From Trifolium pratense (lineage: Eukaryota; Streptophyta; Magnoliopsida; Fabales; Fabaceae): a stretch of 64,000 bases of DNA. The notes below the pieces were generated by a model that saw only the letters and a program-made list of their open reading frames with translations, was not told the origin of the DNA and did not search any database. Positions 1 to 10,125 of this stretch are shown here, piece after piece. The stretch covers positions 32,600,409 to 32,664,408 of the forward strand of contig NC_060065.1 of NCBI RefSeq assembly GCF_020283565.1, written 5' to 3'. The position numbers and the translations under genes were made by a program. Every line of letters starts with the position of its first letter. The stretch's first letter is position 1.

Positions 1-551
1 TCATAAAATAAATAATTTAAATTTATAATTTATAATTTAACAATTTAAACTTTAATTTGAAGTTGTAGATAAATCAATAAAGATTAAATACTTAAATTAT
101 TAAATTCATGATATTTTAAAATCTTATCAATAACATGTCATCAAAAAAAGTCACTTAGAGCATGCAACATGAACTTTTATAAAAAAGAAGGACTAAAATT
201 CAAAACATAAGTCAAGTATTGCGGTTCATCATGCGGTGGAAAACCAGTATTTGCACAATGTGTCACTAGTTCGATTCTTTGCACCAAGAAATTAAGAAGC
301 AGAAAATTGAAAACAAAAGTTTTACTGAAATCAAAGTTCGAAGGAAAAATATTTTTTTGGTTGGAAAGGGGAATCCGGTAATTCAAAGTTTGGGTGTAGA
401 GTAAGTAGAGTCTGATCAAGAATTTGTTCCCACCAAAAATTGAACTCGAGTTCTTCCGAATAATTTATCCTAAGAAAAACTCATTAACCAAAGTCATCTA
501 AGCCCAACACCAACCCCAAAAACCTTTATCGACTCCGGCATAAGATGTATA
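1..551. other. AT-rich intergenic DNA, no gene seen
   Basis: Short AT-rich direct repeats at the start (aattta-type words) and no ORF with recognisable similarity. The long minus-strand reading frame near 177-419 has no family features. Nothing functional is supported here. Confidence 0.5.
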
Positions 552-559
552 GGTTGTGA

Positions 560-1131
560 TTACAGCTGTGTCAAAAATGGGTCGGGCTGATGGGCCGACC
601 CATTAGCCCATGGTCTTGGGCGGGCTGGGCCTGAAAAAATATCCCAAAATGCAATCGGGCTTTGGGCTGGCCCATTAGCCCATCATTTAATTGATAAAAA
701 CATATTTTGGTGATTTTTGTAAAAATAATATCAATGAAAAATTATCATTTAATTGACAAATTATTATAAAAAAATATATTTAAACGTGTAAGCTTAATAT
801 AATGGGGTATATTTACCTAAAATTAGAGTTTAATTGATATTTAGTGTTGATGTAAAAATTATTTACACTTGCATCAAATAATATCTCAATAAAATTGATA
901 ATTACGAAGAACTAATACATCAAAATAATATAAAAAATATTGAATAAAAAGAAAAATAGTAAAAGAAATGGATCGGGTTGGCCCATTAGCCTAGTTGGCC
1001 CACAAGGGGTCGGGCCGAGCTTGATAATTGCTAGCCCAATAATAATGAGGCCGGGCCAGTCCAACCCATTTATTTAGACTGGCCCATCAGGCCGGACCGG
1101 ATTGGGCCGGGGCAGCGTATATGATAGCTCT
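560..1131. mobile_element. hAT-type non-autonomous element (GGGCC-rich termini)
   Basis: Two terminal blocks rich in GGGCTGG/GGCCCATTAGCCCA words (about 580-690 and 970-1120) enclose an AT-rich core. The termini are imperfect inverted repeats (TTACAGCTGTGTCA on the left, TAGAGCTATCATA read inward from the right). They are flanked by GGTTGTGA (552-559) and AGTTGTGA (1132-1139), an 8-bp near-perfect target duplication typical of hAT. No coding capacity was seen. Confidence 0.7.
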
Positions 1132-1756
1132 AGTTGTGAGAGTGACTCCACCTTTCATAGATAAATGAAGCCCTTTCCAACTATACAAATGATGACCAAT
1201 TCTAATATGGACGGGTATGACAAATGGTCTATGATTATTCATAATCAATACCAACAATTGGAATTGCCAAGTTGAACACTTCTAAGTTTAGCTTCCATGC
1301 CGGTAATCATAAAATTTGAATGGCACCATCCCAACACAACATGAGAAAATGTATTAGGACTTTGTTTTTGACAAAAACATGTATTAGGACTTTATAATGC
1401 TAAAGAACTGGATATTGATAAAATAAGTAATGACTTCCACCATTAATTTACTACTTTTCAAAAGAATTACACATTTGGGATAAGTAATGACTTCCACCAT
1501 TGATTTAACCTATTTTAGAAGTATTGGGTCGCGAGAGGAGAGTCTCGCTAAATTGGATCAATACATTAGACATTGAGTAACTATACAAGTAATTTTTGAC
1601 ATCACACTTTTATCTCAAAATTTTAAGACATTAAGTTTATGATCTCTAACTTATATATATTAGATAAAATTGAGGAAATTTAACTTAATCAAGATGTAGT
1701 AGTTGTAGCGTCATGTATATAAAATTGAGCAAGAGTGAGAACAATGAAGAAAATAA

Positions 1757-2076
1757 GAGCATCCATAATAGAGATACTCATTTTTTAGTACTTAATTGGA
1801 CCCTGCGTATACACATCACTCATTTATAATTTTTTTAATAATAGTATTTAATAAGTACTCAATCCCTCTAACTCAAATCTCTTAAAAAGTTCTAAATGGG
1901 TCTCACCAATAATACATTTCACCAATAATTATACATCATTATAAATGGGACCCACAAAAACAAAATAGACACTACTTCTTATTGTAGAACCAGGTACTCT
2001 TTGCGTTTTGCTCCGATGGTAGTACCCATTAGGTACTAGTACTTAACAAAATAAGTACCCACCATTGAAGATGGTC
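1757..2076. mobile_element. PIF/Harbinger (Tourist-like) MITE
   Basis: A 320-bp element with terminal inverted repeats of about 40 bp (GAGCATCC... and its imperfect complement ending ...GATGGTC) that contain the words GTACTTA and GGTGGGTAC. A TAA trinucleotide flanks both ends, matching the TWA target preference of PIF/Harbinger. Non-coding. Confidence 0.65.
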
Positions 2077-2558
2077 TAAGAGCATGATTGATTGTTGTTG
2101 AGCTTTTGACGTGGTAATAAATTTCAGCCGTTAATTTGAAATCGAACGGTTTAAATCACAGCTAAATAACATAGTAAAACAATCTCAATCGTCGATTTAA
2201 ATTAGACCGCTAAGTGTTGTAACTGCTGAGAAATTCAATTCCAAAATAACCTCATCATATCGTCATGTTAGAACTTGCCTATAAAGAAAAGACATACTGT
2301 ATTTATTAAGCAACTTTCGCTCCCAACAATTGACAAATGTTGAGGCTTCAATTGATATCACAATTAACAACAATATTACAAATATATAGTTTAGGATTAA
2401 TATAATGGACATTATTTTATTGTTATACGTAATTAATATATAGGAGTCGTCCATTGTTAATCCATTGCTCATTAAGAACATTTTAAGTTCTTAACTACAT
2501 GTGTAATCAGTACTGGGTTTGACATGCCCACATTTGCTTAGGATTATTTCCAAAGAAG

Positions 2559-3014
2559 TGTTGGGGTTGATTGCAAAGTAAGTATCACATTGCTAATGAA
2601 AGAAGAAAAAAAAATGGTCAAAGAAATTATATTGAAGAAGTCCCACATCGCTTAGAATGATGAAGCAATGGGGAAATCAAGGCTATATAATGGACTTAAG
2701 TTCTTTGTTTATAATTGCACCAGTCAGTAACACTTTAAGCTTATATTTGACTTTTTTGTTTTTCTCTTGTACTCTTGTATTAAAGGGTTGAGAGACGTAG
2801 TTAGGTATTTGCTTTGGAGAGTGTGGGTGTATTGGGAGCCAAGGGAAGGTTGAGGGTAGTCTATGTGTTGTAACAATTTTCACATAATGTTTATTCTCTG
2901 GTTGTCGGTTTTGACAACGGCCGTGGTTTTTTCTCCGGTTTTGGAGTTTCCACGTTATATTCTTGTGTTGTTGATTGCTTTCTTTTATTTTCTCTATGCT
3001 GGTTTTTCCCAACA
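2559..3014 (+). repeat. LTR 1 of the tandem Copia derivative
   Basis: 456 bp, TGTTGGG...CCCAACA, preceded by the AGAAG target site. It contains a TATATAA box near 2692. It carries private differences from the other two LTRs (for example GAGACG for GAGATG near 2790, and GGTAGT for GGTCGT near 2856). Confidence 0.88.
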
Positions 3015-4107
3015 ATGGAAGAATCACGTTTGGCTTGTGGGAAATCAAGTCAAGGATATGGTGATGCAATTTGGGTTACACAAGGTCAGCCTGGAGAGGC
3101 GGTGGTAATAATACTCAACATCAGTCTGGAGAGGCGGTGATAAGAATACTCGGGTTACGTCTGAAACAACAACTTATTATGATGCGGAGGTGCTAGTGGA
3201 AGTTGAGAATCGGTGGAGTGTTGAGTCATGGACTTTGGAAGCTCCTATCACATGTGTTTGAAGAAGAAATACTTTTGAATCCCTAGAGCTAGTTGAAGGT
3301 GGAGTTGTTCATCTCGATGACGGAAAGCTTGTAAGGTTCAAGGTATGGGTGAGTTTCTTTTAACATAATGCGAGGTATTTTCTTGAACTTTGATGCATAG
3401 ATAGTAGGTAGATACTTGTTAGATAGTTCTACTATTATTGGTTATGCATCTGTTACTAGTGGTGATTCTCATGTTTTGGTTAAGTTGTGGATCTTCGGGT
3501 GGGTACTTGTTAGTGACATGAGTTTGGTTGGACTAGTGAAACAAGGTTTACTAGGTGATGTAACTAAACTAGAATTGTTGGAGCCTAACAATGGCCTGAG
3601 GTGGTTTCATAGATGTTTGAAGTTTTTCAAGTGACACATTGGCATCACAGTTTACATGGATGCAAGGTGTGTGATGATAGCGTGCGGGCATTGGTTGGCA
3701 TTGATGCAAGGTACGCGGTTATCTCGATGGCTGATGAACTTCCGGAGAAAGCCAACATGGAAGTTGCACCATAAATTTTCAGCGGGGTTTCGAGATGAAA
3801 TTCTTGGGATGGCTTGGTTCCAAGTGAAGAAAAATCTTGGGATGGTTTAGTTTCAAGTGAAGAAAATTCTTAGGATGGTTTAGTTCCAAGTGGAGTGTAC
3901 TCTTTATAGCGGAGTATGATAATTTAATTTGTTGATATAGACAATGAGAATTATGATTGTCGGTGAAGACAATGATTGTCGGTATAGACAATGAGAATTA
4001 TGATTGTCGGTGAAAACAATGATTGTTGGTATAGACAATGGAGCGGAAGACAATGATTGTCGGTGTAGACAATGAAGATTGAAGACCATTACAATCAAGG
4101 TGGAGAT
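3015..4107 (+). pseudogene. Decayed Copia protease/GAG-pre-integrase region, unit 1
   Basis: Short broken frames can be aligned by eye to Copia polyprotein. One is a region around 3220-3350 reading like ESLELVEGGVVHL followed by a K-x-W-V match. It parallels the protease-proximal segment FETLELKEGGVVRL in the element at 62.8-64 kb. Another, around 3480-3580, resembles the GAG-pre-integrase box (LW-x-GW-V, then GLVKQGLLGD). Internal stops and missing integrase, RT and RNase H show it is a deletion derivative. The unit ends with the polypurine tract at 4097-4107. Confidence 0.65.
3935..4077. repeat. Minisatellite of GACAATGATTGTCGGT type, unit 1
   Basis: Several tandem, slightly varying copies of a word built on GACAAT..ATTGTCGGT, each partly self-complementary (ATTGTC/GACAAT). 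They sit just upstream of the polypurine tract. A second short array of about 30 bp (CTTGGGATGGTTTAGTTCCA type) precedes it at about 3800-3895. Both recur one period later at about 5350-5626. Confidence 0.8.
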
Positions 4108-4563
4108 TGTTGGGGTTGATTGCAAAGTAAGTACCACATTGCTAATGAAAGAAGAAAAAAAAATGGTCAAAGAAATTATATTGAAGAAGTCCCACATCGC
4201 TTAGAATGATGAAGCAATGGGAAAATCAAGGCTATATAATGGACTTAAGTTCTTTGTTTATAATTGCACCAGTCAGTAACACTTTAAGCTTATATTTGAC
4301 TTTTTTGTTTTTCTCTTGTACTCTTGTATTAAAGGGTTGAGAGATGTAGTTAGGTATTTGCTTTGGAGAGTGTGGGTGTATTGGGAGCCAAGGGAAGGTT
4401 GAGGGTCGTCTATGTGTTGTAACAATTTTCACATAATGTTTATTCTTTGGTTGTCGGTTTTGACAACGGCCGTGGTTTTTTCTCCGGTTTTGGAGTTTCC
4501 ACGTTATATTCTTGTGTTGTTGATTGCTTTCTTTTATTTTCTCTATGCTGGTTTTTCCCAACA
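4108..4563 (+). repeat. LTR 2 (middle) of the tandem Copia derivative
   Basis: 456 bp, shared by both units. It directly follows the polypurine tract of unit 1 and begins unit 2. Confidence 0.88.
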
Positions 4564-5656
4564 ATGGAAGAATCACGTTTGGCTTGTGGGAAATCAAGTC
4601 AAGGATATGGTGATGCAATTTGGGTTACACAAGGTCAGCCTGGAGAGGCGGTGGTAATAATACTCAACATCAGTCTGGAGAGGCGGTGATAAGAATACTC
4701 GGGTTACGTCTGAAACAACAACTTATTATGATGCGGAGGTGCTAGTGGAAGTTGAGAATCGGTGGAGTGTTGAGTCATGGACTTTGGAAGCTCCTATCAC
4801 ATGTGTTTGAAGAAGAAATACTTTTGAATCCCTAGAGCTAGTTGAAGGTGGAGTTGTTCATCTCGATGACGGAAAGCTTGTAAGGTTCAAGGTATGGGTG
4901 AGTTTCTTTTAACATAATGCGAGGTATTTTCTTGAACTTTGATGCATAGATAGTAGGTAGATACTTGTTAGATAGTTCTACTATTATTGGTTATGCATCT
5001 GTTACTAGTGGTGATTCTCATGTTTTGGTTAAGTTGTGGATCTTCGGGTGGGTACTTGTTAGTGACATGAGTTTGGTTGGACTAGTGAAACAAGGTTTAC
5101 TAGGTGATGTAACTAAACTAGAATTGTTGGAGCCTAACAATGGCCTGAGGTGGTTTCATAGATGTTTGAAGTTTTTCAAGTGACACATTGGCATCACAGT
5201 TTACATGGATGCAAGGTGTGTGATGATAGCGTGCGGGCATTGGTTGGCATTGATGCAAGGTACGCGGTTATCTCGATGGCTGATGAACTTCCGGAGAAAG
5301 CCAACATGGAAGTTGCACCATAAATTTTCAGCGGGGTTTCGAGATGAAATTCTTGGGATGGCTTGGTTCCAAGTGAAGAAAAATCTTGGGATGGTTTAGT
5401 TTCAAGTGAAGAAAATTCTTAGGATGGTTTAGTTCCAAGTGGAGTGTACTCTTTATAGCGGAGTATGATAATTTAATTTGTTGATATAGACAATGAGAAT
5501 TATGATTGTCGGTGAAGACAATGATTGTCGGTATAGACAATGAGAATTATGATTGTCGGTGAAAACAATGATTGTTGGTATAGACAATGGAGCGGAAGAC
5601 AATGATTGTCGGTGTAGACAATGAAGATTGAAGACCATTACAATCAAGGTGGAGAT
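4564..5656 (+). pseudogene. Decayed Copia internal region, unit 2
   Basis: No difference from unit 1 was noticed: all short frames recur at +1549 with the same sequence. It holds the same protease/GAG-pre-integrase remnants, minisatellites and terminal polypurine tract. Confidence 0.65.
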
Positions 5657-6112
5657 TGTTGGGGTTGATTGCAAAGTAAGTACCACATTGCTAATGAAAG
5701 AAGAAAAAAAAATGGTCAAAGAAATTATATTGAAGAAGTCCCACATCGCTTAGAATGATGAAGCAATGGGAAAATCAAGGCTATATAATGGACTTAAGTT
5801 CTTTGTTTATAATTGCACCAGTCAGTAACACTTTAAGCTTATATTTGACTTTTTTGTTTTTCTCTTGTACTCTTGTATTAAAGGGTTGAGAGATGTAGTT
5901 AGGTATTTGCTTTGGAGAGTGTGGGTGTATTGGGAGCCAAGGGAAGGTTGAGGGTCGTCTATGTGTTGTAACAATTTTCACATAATGTTTATTCTCTGGT
6001 TGTCGGTTTTGACAACGGCCGTGGTTTTTTCTCCGGTTTTGGAGTTTCCACGTTATATTCTTGTGTTGTTGATTGCTTTCTTTTATTTTCTCTATGCTGG
6101 TTTTTCCCAACA
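5657..6112 (+). repeat. LTR 3 of the tandem Copia derivative
   Basis: 456 bp, followed directly by the second AGAAG target-site copy and the coding sequence of the disrupted 8-cysteine-motif gene. Confidence 0.88.
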
Positions 6113-6500
6113 AGAAGTATTATGGTCAGCAGTGATTGTTCCCAAGACACCAGCCTTGAGTGCAGCACAGAGACAAATTGAGGCATCGAGACCAACAAGA
6201 CCATTGATGATTTTGCAGCAAGGTGTAGTTTTTGGTCGAATTTCTACTTTCAATGTATCCAACAGATCGACACAAACGTTCAATTTTTCGATTTGACAAT
6301 TAGGTGCTGTCGTAGGACTCGGGATGGCGCCAAAGACAAGAGTAGAGACGAAAAGGAGACTAAGGGAGAGAATGGCAATGGATGCAACACTCTTTGAACC
6401 CATTTTGCAAATAATGCAAAAATTCTTGGTTCTAATTTTCGATAAGTAATTAATTAGGCTTGATTGTGGTTGATGAATGAATTTAGAGAGGTGAGGTGCA

Positions 6501-6510
6501 ATATTTATAA
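6501..6510 (-). promoter_or_regulatory. TATA box of the split 8-cysteine-motif gene
   Basis: Reads TTATAAATAT on the minus strand, about 100 bp upstream of the ATG at 6403. A typical position for a plant core promoter with a 65-75 nt leader. Confidence 0.55.
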
Positions 6511-7119
6511 GTAAAATGTTTTGTTTTTGGTTCTGAACGGATCTCTTTGAATTGAAGTAATTAGGCCATTAATTAATTCCTAACTAACTATCTATATATC
6601 TATCAACACATTTTGCCTAATTAAGTTATGAGTTGTTTTATTTTATTTTTTGTGAGTTCAATTTAGTTATTTGGAACATCGCATTATATATATAAAAGTC
6701 GGGGTCCGAATTTCATAAACTCCACTTATTTATTTTAAGGGTATGTTTGTTCTACTAAAAAACAAATGACTGGACGGGACAACTCACTACAAGAAAATCA
6801 ACAAGTTGCCTGTGACGGTTTTGGAAGGTATTTCATTTGCTGCGGTTTTGAACTGCCACCATACCCTTTAGCGACGGTTTATGTGTGGTCAAAACTCCTG
6901 AGTCGGCACTGTGTTTGGCGACAGTTTTGAAAACTGCTAGATAAACTGCCAAAAAAATGGGGCAAAGTTATGGTGCATACCCCAGATTGCTTAGCGCGCC
7001 CCCCGGATTTTTTAAAAAAAAATCTTTGATTAATTGAATTTTAGTTTATTGATTAGGGATAATTTTCAGAGTATTATGTATGGTTAAATGTTTTAGTAGT
7101 TAGTTTTAAACTAAAATCA

Positions 7120-7292
7120 TGCCAAAACCATTTTGCTATGGAATGGTTTCAGAGATCTGTACTCCAAAACCATCTTGCTGTGGAATGGTTTCAGAAATAT
7201 GTACTCCAAAACCATTAGATGTACTTAATCATGTCAAAATCATTTTGTTGTGGAATGGTTTCAGAGGATTAATTGTACTCCAAAATCAATTG
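7120..7292. repeat. Imperfect tandem repeat, about 45 bp unit
   Basis: At least three copies of CCAAAACCATTTTGCTATGG / AATGGTTTCAGAGAT.TGTACT, diverging to the right. Inside each unit CCAAAACCATT and AATGGTTT are inverted, so each can fold. No coding role is supported. Confidence 0.7.
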
Positions 7293-7465
7293 ATGTACTT
7301 AATAGTTTTTATGTTAATTGTGATAAATTAAACCATAATTACAGTACATGTTTTAGTATGTAATTTTAAATTAAAATATGGCTATATAATCATCCAGCAC
7401 AATTAATTTAAAATTGGTTCTTATAGTATGTACATCAAAGGAACAAAGGTAATTATTTAATTGAA

Positions 7466-7575
7466 AATGGGGGCGCGCTAGAAATCTTGGGGGTGCACAG
7501 AAAAATATTGGGGGCGCGCTAGAAGAAAAGCTGGGGGACGAAAAAAATGGGGGGCACGCGAGAAAATATGGGGGG
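7466..7575. repeat. G-rich tandem repeat (GGGGGCGCGCTAGAAA type)
   Basis: Five degenerate copies with spacing of about 20-30 bp of GGGGG(C/T)GC(G/A)C followed by an A-rich arm, near the right end of the nested element. G-quadruplex formation is conceivable but untested. Confidence 0.65.
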
Positions 7576-8213
7576 GCTAAGCAATTCTCATTATTTATGC
7601 ATAGTGCATAAGAAAAAAGCTTATGCACCATAACCACTCCCTCGAAAATGTTTGCGTCGGTTCAAACCGTCGCAAATTTTTAAAAAAAAAAATATAGTAG
7701 AAAGCTTTTCGTTTAATTTGAATTTTTATCTTCGAGCTATCCTTTTATAAAATATTTTTTTTACCCTGTTTGATTTATAAACTGATTATGAGACTGAATA
7801 AAATATGCAAAATAAGGGATGGGACAAAAACAAAAAAAAAAATTCACACTGAATCACTGAACAACTTTTTGTCCATAGTACAATTATAAAAAAAAAAATA
7901 GTCATTTTATTTTCGAATATAAAAAATATTATTTCTCTATCTTTCTCCTATACAGGGTTATCTTATTTTGTCTAGTATTGTTATTGTTATATCTACTACT
8001 TATTATTTTGCGAATGAAACACCTAATTAATAATTAATTATAGTGTTAGTGACTACTTGGAAAAAAATTATAATGAGTTTTTTACTTTGAGTGAATTGCA
8101 ACCATGTTTGCATCGGCTGCAAATCTTATATGTGCAAAGTTACGTTGAAAGGGACTCAAAAACAATACAAAAGAAAACAAAACAAGAAAATTAAAATAAT
8201 TCCACGTAACCAC

Positions 8214-8740
8214 CAGGGATGGATCCAAGAATCTATAAAACGGGGGGCCGGAATAACTGAATAATAAATATTAAATAAATAATAATCATAATAGTATTTA
8301 AATATATTCAATAAAAAATAAAAATACATCACATTGTTTATCTAAATTGTAGACGACATTGCTCTATATCATAAAATTCATCAACAACTGAATTTGTATT
8401 AAATTTTTTAGCAATTCTTCTCTCGGTGTAAATAATCACATAATTAGTTTGAAATTCATTTTCTATCTTGTTTCTCAACCTATTTTTCACAATCTTCATA
8501 GCAGAAAATAATCTCTCTCACTTGTAGCAAACAATCAGAACTAACTTAATTGAATTTAGACTTTAGTAGTGTATGATATATATTATCAAATATTTTAAAG
8601 TAAATTGTTATAATTACTATGCTGTGGGTACATGTTTTGCACCAAACGGTAGTTACTAATCTTTAAACACATCTCTCAAATATCAATTTATGTGTACATA
8701 TGTATCAAGAACAAGTATATGAAAAAAATAAATACGACAA

Positions 8741-8779
<39 letters not shown>

Positions 8780-8815
8780 TCAGCCCCTACTTGCCCCTCC
8801 TTATGTTCGTCCCTG
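8214..8815 (-). mobile_element. hAT transposon relic (copy A)
   Basis: 602 bp with termini CAGGGATGGATCC and ...GTTCGTCCCTG, flanked by a perfect 8-bp duplication GTAACCAC (8206-8213, 8816-8823). On the minus strand it holds remnants of a hAT transposase C-terminus, better seen in copy B at 45435. It contains a 35-bp G run near the right end. Confidence 0.85.
8743..8777. repeat. 35-bp poly(G) tract
   Basis: An uninterrupted run of 35 G inside the hAT relic. The sister copy at 45435 has about 10-11 C at the same place. The exact length is likely unreliable in sequencing. Confidence 0.85.
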
Positions 8816-8837
8816 GTAACCACATTACTTTCATTTA

Positions 8838-9394
8838 GGCATGGTAATGGGGCGGGGCGAGGACGGGTTTTGCCCTCCCAAACTCAAACCCATAAAGTTC
8901 GGATTTCCCCAAACCCATCCCAAATTCGAGCGGGGATAAAAATGATAACCTCATACCCAACGGGAATCGGGTATCCCCATTACGTCTCTTTCCACGTGAA
9001 TTTAGATTATATTTTAGTATTTTTTTATTAAAAAAAGTTAAATGTCCAAAATTATTTTCTCTCAACAATATTTTTCTAAATAAATAAAAAAAATAGAGAA
9101 AATGGTTTGTTTAATACTCAAATTAAAATAAAAAATAAATATATAAACGTAATTTAAGAGATTGTTTAAGCGTTTATAATTTAAAAGATGTGAAATCTAA
9201 TTTTTAGTATAAGCGGGGCGGGTTCGGAGACGGGTTCGGGGTGAGTATCAATGTACTCATTACCCGCCCCAAACTCATCTTTTGAAATCGGGGAAAACCC
9301 AAATCCGAACTCAAACTCAGTCAACTCGGGTTTTCCCCGTCAAAGCGGTATGGTTTGGATGGATACCCGCAAGTATGGATTTTATTATCATGCC
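8838..9394. mobile_element. MITE with GGCATGGTAAT / ATTATCATGCC ends
   Basis: Termini are inverted (GGCATGGTAATGGGGCGGGG left; ATTATCATGCC right). Internal blocks near each end repeat GGGGCGGG, CGGGTTTTCCCC and AAACCCAAATCC words in inverted order. Possible hAT type: TACTTTCA and TACTTTCG flank it with a short offset. Non-coding. Confidence 0.6.
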
Positions 9395-9531
9395 TACTTT
9401 CGATATTTCATTTTTTAGCTTACTAGTTACTCTTGTAAAATATACTAGTATGGAGCTTGTGCCAAGCACGGGTATAACGCATTTTTTGAATATAAGTATT
9501 AAATTTATTTGTTGACTTAAATATAATTTTA

Positions 9532-9833
9532 GGCTATGTTTGGATTGATGGTACATAACGGAATGGAGCGGAATGGAATAAGATGGAATGGAGCGGAGCG
9601 GGATGGAATGGAGCATAAAATGTATTCCATTGTTTGGACATTTTGTATTCCATCCCATACACCCCAAATTGGAGGGGAAGAAAAATAAGAGAAAATGATG
9701 GAATGGGATGGAATCCATACCATCACATACCACTCCATTCCATTCATTTTTAAAGAATCCAAACAATGGAACTTCACTTCATACCACCACATACCACTCC
9801 ATTCCATCTCATACCACCAATCCAAACAAAGCC
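9532..9833. mobile_element. Fold-back PIF/Harbinger-type MITE built from GGAATGG words
   Basis: 302 bp, nearly palindromic overall: GGCTATGTTTGGATTGATGG at the left and CCACCAATCCAAACAAAGCC at the right, flanked by TTA on both sides. The arms are filled with GGAATGGAGCGG/CCATTCC repeats, so the single strand would form one long hairpin. Non-coding. Confidence 0.75.
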
Positions 9834-9889
9834 TTAGTGCTCCGATTTTATAAAACTATGTGCCCATGTCGAGCATGAGAAATAAAATA

Positions 9890-10125
9890 ACTATAAAATT
9901 TAAATAAGAAAAGTAATTGATGTCGTATGAAAAAGAGATATTTTGAGTTGATTTACAAAATTGTCCTTCATGATATGAAAAAAATAAATTGAAAAATTGA
10001 AAGAAGAGAGAGTAATAAATAGTTAAGGGTATAATAGAAAAAATAACATTAAATACTTCATTGGTAATATAAAGCGATATATATTAGTATAATTTTTTTC
10101 CCAAAATGACATATTGTAGTACGGA
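9890..10125 (-). mobile_element. Stowaway-like MITE, degraded copy
   Basis: Read on the minus strand it begins CTTCCTCCGTACTACAATATG and continues with the same sequence as the element at 17408-17698 (GAAG.ATTTAATGTTATTTTT, TATACCCTTAACTATTTATTA). It lacks a clear left end. Confidence 0.6.

Larger units (their letters stand above)
2559..6112 (+). mobile_element. Tandem non-autonomous Copia derivative (LTR-int-LTR-int-LTR)
   Basis: Three 456-bp LTRs (2559-3014, 4108-4563, 5657-6112) alternate with two 1093-bp internal regions, an exact 1549-bp period. LTRs begin TGTTGGG and end CCCAACA. Each internal region ends with a polypurine tract (AAGGTGGAGAT) directly before the next LTR, which fixes the orientation as plus. 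The whole array is flanked by AGAAG (2554-2558 and 6113-6117), so it behaves as one insertion. The internal region starts ATGGAAGAATCACG, which is not the usual initiator-tRNA primer site. Only decayed Copia coding sequence remains, so movement would need help from another element. LTR1 differs from LTR2 at about five positions, while LTR2 and LTR3 differ at about one. Confidence 0.9.
2491..6403 (-). pseudogene. 8-cysteine-motif (LTP-like/hydrophobic seed) protein gene split by a retrotransposon
   Basis: The N-terminal part lies at 6403-6113: an ATG, a signal peptide of about 25 residues (hydrophobic core rich in L/S/V), a short SPTTAP linker, and the first six cysteines of the 8-cysteine motif in the order C, C, CC, C-L-C. 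The C-terminal part, with the last two cysteines and a TAA stop, lies at 2553-2491 beyond the inserted element. Removing 2554-6112 (the element plus one AGAAG copy) gives a continuous 354-bp frame, that is, 117 residues. The frame therefore fits a simple insertion. As it stands, the ORF runs into the LTR and stops after six LTR-encoded residues, losing cysteines 7 and 8. Such proteins are usually secreted cell-wall or lipid-binding proteins. The gene is related to the intact paralogue at 11367-11780. Loss of function is inferred. Confidence 0.85.
6975..7635. mobile_element. Nested element with TTATGGTGCATA inverted ends
   Basis: Left end TTATGGTGCATACCCC then GATTGCTTAGCGCGCCCCCC. The right end read inward is TTATGGTGCATAAG with a further ATTGCTTAGCCCCCCC. 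These form long interrupted inverted repeats inside the CACTA fragment. No clear target duplication was found and the superfamily is uncertain (MULE-like is possible). Its GGGGCGCGC words are shared with the element at 12480-12736. Confidence 0.5.
6785..7680 (+). mobile_element. CACTA transposon, 5' end with subterminal repeats (3' end not found)
   Basis: Begins CACTACAAGAAAA, the canonical CACTA terminus. It is followed by subterminal words GACGGTTTT, GCGGTTTTGAACTGCC and GCGACGGTTT in both orientations. A further match, GCGTCGGTTCAAACCGTCGC, lies near 7653. No TTTTCTTGTAGTG terminus was found downstream, so the right end is lost. The right boundary given is approximate. It also appears to interrupt an older MITE (GGACTGGACGGGACAACT before it; related sequence near 7800 and at 48.7 kb). 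Confidence 0.6.

Noticed and set aside
2683..3069. 128-codon minus-strand ORF repeated in each LTR (also at 4232 and 5781)
   Set aside because: It is antisense to an LTR with TG...CA ends and has no family motif; repetition only reflects the LTR repeats.
3935..4077. CRISPR-like array
   Set aside because: Repeat units are adjacent and degenerate with no unique spacers of constant size, inside a plant retroelement.
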